Assembly (NCBI GenBank): GCA_964473895.1
Contig: CAYYRE010000026.1
Location: forward strand, 1-24,177
From: Sulfidibacterium sp964473895
GTDB lineage: Bacteria > Bacteroidota > Bacteroidia > Bacteroidales > F082
DNA: 24,177 nucleotides
Direction of reading: 5' to 3'
Part shown: positions 8,246 through 14,506 of the stretch, piece after piece
How positions within the stretch are numbered: position 1 is the first letter of the stretch
Layout of the letters: each line of letters begins with the position of its first letter
Notes under the pieces: model-generated
Databases searched by the model: none
Seen by the model: only the letters and a program-made list of their open reading frames with translations
Told to the model about the DNA's origin: nothing
Made by a program: the position numbers and the translations under genes

Positions 8246-9496
8246 CTAATGATTTTTCGGAGCACGATACTGTACTCCCGGTTTTATCGTTTTTACATAC
8301 GGGCCGTTCCAATCCCGGTCAAAGATTGATATAAGTGGAGCCACCGCACCTTTACCGCTAAAGAATACCGAGGCATCCACGGTATTGTTAAAATAGCTCC
8401 ACTGCCAGTTTCCCGTACCGATATAGGCCCGGGAAGCATCTGCCACGGCATATTTGCAATGTTCCACACGCGCATACGGTATAAAGCCTTGCGGTGAAGC
8501 AGGTACCGTACTGAATTTTACGGTAATGTTCGGAAGAACAGCAAGGCTTTTCAGGTAAGCCTGCATGGGTTCACGCAAAGCCCAGTTGGCTACAATGATT
8601 TCCACTTTCACCCCGCGGGCCGCCGCATCCCGCAAAGCATTATCCACTTCCGTCCAATACCCTCTGGGACCATAATGTATCAAAGCGGAAAACGTAAGTA
8701 CCTGGATCCGCAGGGTATGCTGGGCCGACCGGATAAGACGTACCAAAGCCGGCTGTTCTGCGTTGACCCATCGGGGAATCAATGCAGGCGGGCTAAAGGC
8801 AGGAAAAGCCACCACACGACTGTTTCCAACATGCAGTATTACAGGTTCGTCCGATGTGACCGGTGCAAAATCGGGAGGCCGTACCGCGGCACGCTCAACT
8901 TTCGGAAGGACAGGATGTCCGGCAATACGCCAGTCGAAATGGAACACTGCCGCGAAAGTCCGGGCAAACCGCTTGTTATCAATACGCGCCCCCAGTTCGT
9001 GTATTTCGTCCAAAGCACGCCAATCCCAGTTTTGGCTACCAACAAACACAATACTGTCATCCACAATCATATATTTGGCATGCAAAACACCACCGGTCAA
9101 ACTGTCCACCGGAAAAATGCGAATTTGAATATTAGGAGTATTTCGCAACGGGGCAATGCTTTTGCTGCTGCTACGCAGGAAAAGCCGGCCCAGCAATATC
9201 CGAACCTTCACCCCGGCACGGGCCCGCGCCATAAGGGCATCCATTACCGGAACCAAAGCCTTACCGGGTTTATTGGCAAAATAAAAAGCAGCGATATCAA
9301 TACTTTGTTTTGCACCGTTGATCATTTCCAACCAAACTTTTTGTGTACGTGGGATTCCCGGCTCTCCGTAAATAGTCGCAACAGGCACACTCTCCACGAT
9401 ACGAAAAGTCGTGTCAGCCGCTTGCGCCTTTACGCCCGATAGTGGCAGGAACAGCAACAAAACCAAACCTGTCAACAAGAAATAAAATCTGTTCAT
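8246..9496 (-). CDS. Exported phospholipase D-fold protein, PLD3/PLD4-like
   Basis: A 416-residue protein with a signal peptide (residues 1-24, ending GVKA) and two HxKxxxxD motifs of the phospholipase D superfamily: His139/Lys141/Asp146 in LHAKYMIVD and His346/Lys348/Asp353 in EHCKYAVAD. Flanking sequence resembles animal PLD3/PLD4 rather than cardiolipin synthases: VGSQNWDWRALDEIHELG after the first motif and YIGTGNWQWSYFN and FDRDWNGPY after the second, plus SIDIAAFYF and GYWTEVDNALRDAAARGVKV. Animal PLD3/4 are lysosomal 5' exonucleases of single-stranded nucleic acid. A periplasmic nuclease or phosphodiesterase role here is inference; phospholipid transfer remains possible. No lipobox or membrane anchor other than the signal peptide is seen. 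It is convergent with ppdK and divergent from the FAD oxidoreductase. Confidence 0.88.
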   Translation of the reverse strand: MNRFYFLLTGLVLLLFLPLSGVKAQAADTTFRIVESVPVATIYGEPGIPRTQKVWLEMINGAKQSIDIAAFYFANKPGKALVPVMDALMARARAGVKVRILLGRLFLRSSSKSIAPLRNTPNIQIRIFPVDSLTGGVLHAKYMIVDDSIVFVGSQNWDWRALDEIHELGARIDNKRFARTFAAVFHFDWRIAGHPVLPKVERAAVRPPDFAPVTSDEPVILHVGNSRVVAFPAFSPPALIPRWVNAEQPALVRLIRSAQHTLRIQVLTFSALIHYGPRGYWTEVDNALRDAAARGVKVEIIVANWALREPMQAYLKSLAVLPNITVKFSTVPASPQGFIPYARVEHCKYAVADASRAYIGTGNWQWSYFNNTVDASVFFSGKGAVAPLISIFDRDWNGPYVKTIKPGVQYRAPKNH

Positions 9497-9573
9497 GATA
9501 ACTTTTCTTAAAATGTTATGATCGATATTTGTCTTAACCTTTTGTTTTTCTTTTTAATGCATCATTCTGTGTT

Positions 9574-9592
9574 TTTCCGGTTTAACCGGAAA
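9574..9592. promoter_or_regulatory. 19-bp palindrome between divergent genes (possible operator)
   Basis: TTTCCGGTTTAACCGGAAA has perfect 9-bp arms around a single central base. With a one-base centre it cannot form a good hairpin loop, so it looks more like the binding site of a dimeric regulator than an RNA structure. It lies 78 bases upstream of the PLD-like start and about 200 bases upstream of the FAD oxidoreductase start. Confidence 0.45.
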
Positions 9593-9770
9593 CAATTCTA
9601 TTTTCAGCAGCCTATAATTACCCACTGCTCCGGAGTTCTCATTTGTAAAATTCACCACAAAGGTCAGCCTTTAAATTCCTTTATCCAAACAAAGCGGCAA
9701 GAAATTTACCGCTCGGTTTTGGGATGAAACGGTTTTGCGGGTAATGAAACATCCGAATAGCGTAAGTTTG

Positions 9771-9778
9771 TATTTTTG
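9771..9778 (+). promoter_or_regulatory. Bacteroidota -7 box for the FAD oxidoreductase
   Basis: TATTTTTG fits TAnnTTTG exactly. It ends only 11 bases before the ATG at 9790, so the transcript would have a leader of just a few bases. No TTTG -33 element is at the usual spacing. Confidence 0.5.
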
Positions 9779-9789
9779 CACGAAAACCG

Positions 9790-11334
9790 ATGCGCATGGG
9801 ATACAAACAAATCTCCTTAAAACTACCTCCCGATTACACTCCCGAACAACTTCAACGCAAAGTAGCCGGAAGTTTACACATCCATGAATTTACCTTTCAA
9901 ATCATTCACAAAAGTCTCGATGCCCGGAACAAACATTTTATCCATTGGGAGGTTCGCCTGTTGGTCAACTCGCCGCAAATAAAAGGTGGGGAACCGGTAA
10001 AGCGGGAAACGTTGGATATTCCCACCGAGAAAAGGAAAGAGCGCGCGATCGTTGTGGGCAGCGGACCCGCCGGCTTTTTTGCGGCTTATGTCCTGCAAAA
10101 AGGGGGCATACAAACCCAACTCATCGAGCGGGGAACGCCTGTGGACAAAAGAAGTAAAGAGATCGAAATTTTTGAAAACAGCGCCCGGTTTTTCCCAAAA
10201 AGCAACTATGCTTTCGGCGAAGGCGGCGCCGGTACTTTTTCGGATGGGAAACTCACCTCGCGGAGCAAACATATTTCACGCGAAAGACAATTTATTTTGC
10301 AAAGTTATGTTCAGGCCGGTGCTCCTCAAGAGATTGAATATTTAGCACATCCACACCTCGGTACCGATAACCTGAAAACCATTGTTAAGAACCTGAGAAG
10401 AAATTTTTTAAACCTCGGGGGAGAAATTTTGTTTGAAACCCAAATGACCGACCTGAAAACCGGAAAGGGGGAAGTGACGGCCATTGAAACGGAAAGAGGC
10501 CTCATGGAGGCCGACTATTTTATCCTTGCCACCGGTCATTCGGCTTTTGAGACCTACCGGATGCTCCTGCAGCGGGGCGTGGGCTTTCATACCAAAAACT
10601 TTGCCATTGGCAGCCGGATGGAACATCCACAAGAACTTATTAACGAAGCGCAGTGGGGTGTAAAACATCTTGCCGGGGTCAAAGCGGCCGAATACCGCCT
10701 TACTTCGCCCGGTGATGGCAAACATTCCGTTTACAGCTTTTGCATGTGTCCGGGCGGGGTCATCGTTCCGGCAACAGCCTATCACAATACCAACATTGTA
10801 AACGGCATGAGCCGTTACAAACGTAACGGGGTGTTTGCCAATGCTGCTGTGGTGGCCACGCTCAATCTGAACCGTTTGCTGAAAAAAGAAGTGTCGGCTC
10901 CGGAAGCGCTGGACTGGCTTGAGGAAAAAGAAAAATATTTTTATGAAATCACTTCGGGTTACAAAGCCCCTTTTTGCAGCATCCGAAGCTTTATGGAGCG
11001 AAAAATTTTACCTCCCGAGATCCGGGAGACCAGTTACCCCATGGGAATTGTTGAAATACCCTTGTGGGAATTGTTGCCTGCCGCTATCAGCCGGGCCCTG
11101 TCCCGCGGACTGTCCGATTTTAAAAAACGTATGAAGAACTTTGATCACGGAAACCTGCTGGGTTTGGAAAGTAAAACCTCTGCCCCTATTCAAGCCGACC
11201 GCGACAAAAACGGTTTAAGTACCGGTTTTCGCAACCTCTATCTGGTAGGTGAAGGCAGTGGTTATGCCGGTGGTATCGTCTCCAGCGCTGCCGATGGAAT
11301 AAAAGCGGCCATGCATATTCTGCAAAAAGTTTAA
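9790..11334 (+). CDS. FAD-dependent dehydrogenase (COG2509-like)
   Basis: A 514-residue flavoprotein of an uncharacterised NAD(P)/FAD-dependent oxidoreductase family. Residues 1-80 form a small N-terminal domain typical of this group. The FAD-binding Rossmann motif VVGSGPAGFFAAYVL follows at 88-102, then ERGTPVDKRSKE and NYAFGEGGAGTFSDGKL, the family signature. FCMCPGGVIVPA lies in the central part, and the C-terminal FAD contact is LYLVGEGSGYAGGIVSSAADG near 488-508. The substrate is unknown. A second in-frame ATG lies at 9796; given how close the promoter is, either could be used. It precedes the FMN riboswitch unit, which has its own promoter, so any flavin link beyond the cofactor is positional. 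Confidence 0.88.
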   Translation: MRMGYKQISLKLPPDYTPEQLQRKVAGSLHIHEFTFQIIHKSLDARNKHFIHWEVRLLVNSPQIKGGEPVKRETLDIPTEKRKERAIVVGSGPAGFFAAYVLQKGGIQTQLIERGTPVDKRSKEIEIFENSARFFPKSNYAFGEGGAGTFSDGKLTSRSKHISRERQFILQSYVQAGAPQEIEYLAHPHLGTDNLKTIVKNLRRNFLNLGGEILFETQMTDLKTGKGEVTAIETERGLMEADYFILATGHSAFETYRMLLQRGVGFHTKNFAIGSRMEHPQELINEAQWGVKHLAGVKAAEYRLTSPGDGKHSVYSFCMCPGGVIVPATAYHNTNIVNGMSRYKRNGVFANAAVVATLNLNRLLKKEVSAPEALDWLEEKEKYFYEITSGYKAPFCSIRSFMERKILPPEIRETSYPMGIVEIPLWELLPAAISRALSRGLSDFKKRMKNFDHGNLLGLESKTSAPIQADRDKNGLSTGFRNLYLVGEGSGYAGGIVSSAADGIKAAMHILQKV

Positions 11335-11407
11335 TTCACCATCGTTATGCAAAGCATGGTACTAAATTAAACCGGGAATAAATTAGCCATTCTCCTATTT
11401 TTTTTCT

Positions 11408-11437
11408 TTTGTACTTTCAAAGTTTGCAATACATTTG
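11408..11437 (+). promoter_or_regulatory. Bacteroidota promoter of the riboswitch transcript
   Basis: TTTG at 11408-11411 and TACATTTG at 11430-11437, separated by 18 bases, match the -33 and -7 elements of Bacteroidota sigma-ABfr promoters. Transcription would start near 11443-11446, at the first base of the riboswitch P1 stem. This is the best promoter in the window. Confidence 0.75.
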
Positions 11438-11444
11438 CAACGCA

Positions 11445-11562
11445 ATTCTTCAGGGCAGGGTGAAATTCCCGACCGGCGGTGAAAGCCCGCGACTCCCGCT
11501 TATGGCGGGACTGATTCCGTGAAATCCGGAAGCCGACAGTACAGTCTGGATGGGAGAAGAAT
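11445..11562 (+). ncRNA. FMN riboswitch (RFN element)
   Basis: All conserved blocks of the RFN aptamer are present in order: AGGGCAGGGTGAAATTCCCG, ACCGGCGGT, AGCCCGCGA, a variable hairpin (CTCCCGC/GCGGGA), GATTCCGTGAAATCCGGAAG, CCGACAGT, and AGTCTGGATGGGAGAAGA. The closing stem P1 is ATTCTTC (11445-11451) with GAAGAAT (11556-11562). The RNA binds FMN and normally shuts off riboflavin synthesis or uptake genes when FMN is plentiful. Here the first gene downstream is a TonB-dependent receptor. Confidence 0.97.
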
Positions 11563-11583
11563 GAACTGCACAGGTACTATAAG

Positions 11584-11611
11584 CATCTGGCAGATGGGTA
11601 TAGCATCTGCC
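11584..11611 (+). promoter_or_regulatory. Mutually exclusive hairpin segment of the riboswitch leader
   Basis: The segment CAGATG (11591-11596) can pair either upstream with CATCTG (11584-11589, tight loop) or downstream with CATCTGCC (11604-11611), the latter giving an 8-bp stem GGCAGATG/CATCTGCC with a 7-base loop. The downstream pairing is clearly stronger. It may help order the folding between aptamer and terminator; its role is inferred. Confidence 0.4.
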
Positions 11612-11652
11612 GGGTAACTATGCGCAGGTATTTGTTGGTGATCTCCTTTTAT

Positions 11653-11676
11653 GCCCTGTTGAATAGGGCTTTTTTT
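11653..11676 (+). terminator. Riboswitch-controlled intrinsic terminator
   Basis: Stem GCCCT (11653-11657) with AGGGC (11665-11669), a 7-base loop and seven T residues. It lies between the FMN aptamer and the receptor start at 11704, as expected for transcription attenuation. TGCCCTG at 11652-11658 is exactly complementary to CAGGGCA at 11451-11457 inside the aptamer. Pairing of these would prevent the terminator when the aptamer is not folded around FMN. Confidence 0.75.
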
Positions 11677-11703
11677 ATGGTTTCATTTAAATTCTTTAAA
11701 GGC

Positions 11704-14277
11704 ATGAAAGGAAAGATCAGTTTGTTACTCACCGGAATGTTACTCTCCGTTTCGGTATTTTCACAATCCATTGTCACCGGAATCGTGATCGATGCCCTCA
11801 ACCGCCAACCGGTTGCCGGAGCACATATCCTGATCAACAAGGGCAAAGACGGTGTGGTCACAGGAAAAAACGGTGATTTCAGCTTTAATTATCCAGGAAA
11901 AAAAGGGGTCCTTTCCATCGAAAGATTGGGATACACAACATTACAAGTCCCCTTCCGGACCGATGGGGATACCACACGCATGCGGTTGCTGTTATTGCAC
12001 CCGATAGCCTATTCGCTCAACGAAATAAACATAACGGCAGGCATCGCACAAGGTGAAAAAACACCGGTAAGCGTTTCCACCATTGGTGCCCGTACCATTA
12101 AAAGCCGGCTGGGCGACAGGCCGTTGCCAATGATATTAAATTCCATGCCCGGGGTTTTCAGTGTTCGCAACGGTGGGGGTAGCGGCGATGCCAGCCTGAG
12201 CATTCGCGGCTTTAAGCAAGACAACGTGGCCCTGTTGCTCAACGGAATTCCCATTAACGGCGTGGAAAACGGGTTGGTATATTGGAGCAACTGGCTTGGG
12301 CTGAGCGATGCCGCTGCCAGTATCCAGGTACAAAAAGGGCCCGGGTTCTCTAGTCTGGCAACCAATGCTGTGGGCGGCAGCATCAACATCATTACCGAAA
12401 AAGGAAACCGTCCCAAAGGCGGCAGTTTCAGTTTTCAAATCACCGATTATGGGAACCAAAAAACCACCCTCGCCCTGAACAGCGGTAAAATGCAAAACGG
12501 ATGGAATATCGCCTTCCTTGGCACTTACTATTCGGGAAAAGGTTATGTGGACGCTACTTATGTTAAAGGTTTTTCCTATTTTTTAAGCGCCAACAAACAG
12601 TTGAACGCGGTAAACCACCTGAACATCACCCTGTTGGGATCACCACAACACCACGGCCAGCGTACCCAACGGCTGTCGGAACAGGAGGAAAAGCGTTTCG
12701 GCAACAAATACAATAAAGATTGGGGCGGACTCAACGGCCGGATGCTGAATGCCTCCGAAAATTTTTACCACAAACCTTTTCTCACAGTAACCCTCGATAC
12801 CAAGACCGGAGAAAAAAGCCGCCTTTCCAATACGGTTTTTGTCAGTTACGGTTCCGGTGGAGGAAAATGGTCCGAAAGCTTTCATTACGCCCCTTCCGTT
12901 TTTACCTATTTAAACAGTTCGGGACAAATCGACTGGTCTGAAATATATGATCAAAATGCCGGTAATACGGACAAATATGTGCTGGCCAACGGCGATACGG
13001 TATCGGGATATTCCAAAAACGTTTTGACCCATTTTCTGGCAAGTCATATCCAAACGGGTTTTATGAGCACTTTTGAGCAAAAACTGAATAGCCATCTGAA
13101 ATTTACCACGGGCATATACTATAATTACCTGAATTCCTTTTTACGTGAAAAAATCACCGATCTCATGGGCGGCAAATTCTACATTGAAGATTATGCCTGG
13201 TCGTTGAGCGGAGTAGCCGGGCGCCGCCAGATTATGCACACGGGCGATATCATTAAAGTTAACAACAACACCCTGATCAACCGGCTGTCAGCCTATGCAA
13301 AGATGAGTTTTAAAGATGCACACTGGCAAGCTTATATGGCAGTCAACGGCAATAACCAATGGTACCGGCGTATTGACCGGTTCAATTACATTGACAATAC
13401 CAAAAGCCCTGTCATCAGCCGCTCCGGTTTCGATGTCAGAGGGGGTATCAGCTATCTGCCGGCACCGCAACACAACTTTTACCTGAATGCCGCCTACATT
13501 TCAAGGGCACCTTATTTTAAATATGTCTTCGGAAATTTTAACAACACCCCGGTGCAAGGCCTGGAAAACGAAACAATAAAAACCGTCGAAGCGGGATACC
13601 GTTACAGCAGTCCGGCATTTCATGCCAAATTGGATGCTTTTTATACTTTATGGCAAAATGTTTCCATGTTGAGCAACGAATATGTCCAACTTTCCGATAA
13701 CCGTCAGTCGCGTGCCATGGTACACGGACTGAATAGCCTCCATAAAGGGTTGGAAATGCAGATAAATTACAAAATCAACAACCGCTTGAGCATTGGAGCA
13801 ATGGCAACATGGGGTAATTACCGTTGGCAAAATGATGTCTCGGCCACCCTGATCAATGACCAGAATGTGGTAACCGATACCGTCCATGTTTATGCCCGCA
13901 ACCTATACGTAGGCGGCACAGCCCAGCAACAGGTGGCCGCTTACGCCGGTTTCAGACTGCTGAACCTGTTCAACATCCATATAGATTGGAGTTGGTATAA
14001 CAAAATATTTGCCGATTTCGACCCCATAAACCGCACACGACCCCAAGACCGTGCACAACCCTATGCTTTTCCTTCCTACCAGCTGCTGAATGCCTCTGTT
14101 ACCCTTCCTTTTCAAATGGGAAAACTCCCTGCCATAATCCGGTTAAACGGTTACAACCTGCTTAACCAAATACACATTGAAACCGGCCAGGATGGCAACA
14201 GGCACGACCTGGAAAGTTTCAGTGGCTTCTGGTCGTTTGGAATTAACTTTAATTTAACATTAAAAGTGTATTTCTAA
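11704..14277 (+). CDS. TonB-dependent outer-membrane receptor under FMN riboswitch control (predicted flavin importer)
   Basis: An 857-residue SusC-like TonB-dependent receptor. The chosen start gives MKGKISLLLTGMLLSVSVFSQ, a signal peptide. An open frame reaches back to 11620 but runs through the terminator, so it is rejected. A carboxypeptidase-regulatory-like domain (VTGIVIDALNRQPVAGAHILI, about 24-105) is followed by the plug (SLSIRGFKQDNVALLLNGIP; VYWSNW; NAVGGSINIITEK). A long beta-barrel then runs to the terminal aromatic VYF. Such receptors use TonB energy to import bound ligands across the outer membrane. The riboswitch makes riboflavin, FMN or FAD the likely ligand; this is inferred from regulation. 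No SusD partner is nearby. It is a close paralogue of the next gene. Confidence 0.93.
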   Translation: MKGKISLLLTGMLLSVSVFSQSIVTGIVIDALNRQPVAGAHILINKGKDGVVTGKNGDFSFNYPGKKGVLSIERLGYTTLQVPFRTDGDTTRMRLLLLHPIAYSLNEINITAGIAQGEKTPVSVSTIGARTIKSRLGDRPLPMILNSMPGVFSVRNGGGSGDASLSIRGFKQDNVALLLNGIPINGVENGLVYWSNWLGLSDAAASIQVQKGPGFSSLATNAVGGSINIITEKGNRPKGGSFSFQITDYGNQKTTLALNSGKMQNGWNIAFLGTYYSGKGYVDATYVKGFSYFLSANKQLNAVNHLNITLLGSPQHHGQRTQRLSEQEEKRFGNKYNKDWGGLNGRMLNASENFYHKPFLTVTLDTKTGEKSRLSNTVFVSYGSGGGKWSESFHYAPSVFTYLNSSGQIDWSEIYDQNAGNTDKYVLANGDTVSGYSKNVLTHFLASHIQTGFMSTFEQKLNSHLKFTTGIYYNYLNSFLREKITDLMGGKFYIEDYAWSLSGVAGRRQIMHTGDIIKVNNNTLINRLSAYAKMSFKDAHWQAYMAVNGNNQWYRRIDRFNYIDNTKSPVISRSGFDVRGGISYLPAPQHNFYLNAAYISRAPYFKYVFGNFNNTPVQGLENETIKTVEAGYRYSSPAFHAKLDAFYTLWQNVSMLSNEYVQLSDNRQSRAMVHGLNSLHKGLEMQINYKINNRLSIGAMATWGNYRWQNDVSATLINDQNVVTDTVHVYARNLYVGGTAQQQVAAYAGFRLLNLFNIHIDWSWYNKIFADFDPINRTRPQDRAQPYAFPSYQLLNASVTLPFQMGKLPAIIRLNGYNLLNQIHIETGQDGNRHDLESFSGFWSFGINFNLTLKVYF

Positions 14278-14281
14278 TCTG

Positions 14282-14309
14282 TTGCTTATCAAGCCTTAGC
14301 AATTTTTTT
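14282..14309 (+). terminator. Weak possible terminator after the first receptor
   Basis: TTGCT (14282-14286) can pair with AGCAA (14298-14302) across an 11-base loop, followed by seven T residues. The stem is short and A/T-rich, so termination may be partial and some riboswitch-controlled transcripts could continue into the second receptor. Confidence 0.4.
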
Positions 14310-14452
14310 CAACAGTTTCAGGCAGGTTTTTCAACAAGCCGGACAATCTTAAATAATTGTTTCTCTTTCATTTACACCTGAAAAGAGCGCCTGCACGCTA
14401 TTTCAGAATGTTTCTTAATAAAAATTTTAACAAAACGAGCCAAATAATTCCA

Positions 14453-14460
14453 TATTTTCG
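14453..14460 (+). promoter_or_regulatory. Weak -7-like box for the second receptor
   Basis: TATTTTCG differs from TAnnTTTG at one conserved position. It lies 47 bases before the start codon at 14507, in an A/T-rich leader. No -33 element is evident. If real, the second receptor escapes riboswitch control. Confidence 0.3.
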
Positions 14461-14506
14461 CCCCATAATTTTTAGGAACCTAATTTTAATTTAAAATTTT
14501 AGTTTT

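Larger units (their letters stand above)
11335..11703 (+). other. Regulatory intergenic region carrying the FMN riboswitch
   Basis: These 369 bases between the FAD oxidoreductase and the receptor gene hold, in order, a two-element promoter, the FMN aptamer, an alternative-hairpin segment, an intrinsic terminator and a short A/T-rich stretch before the start codon. The reading frame of the receptor is open back to 11620, but that part overlaps the terminator and is treated as leader. Confidence 0.8.

Noticed and set aside
11620..11703. N-terminal extension of the first receptor from the ATG at 11620
   Set aside because: It would translate through the riboswitch terminator and place 28 residues before an otherwise ideal signal peptide; the start at 11704 is preferred.
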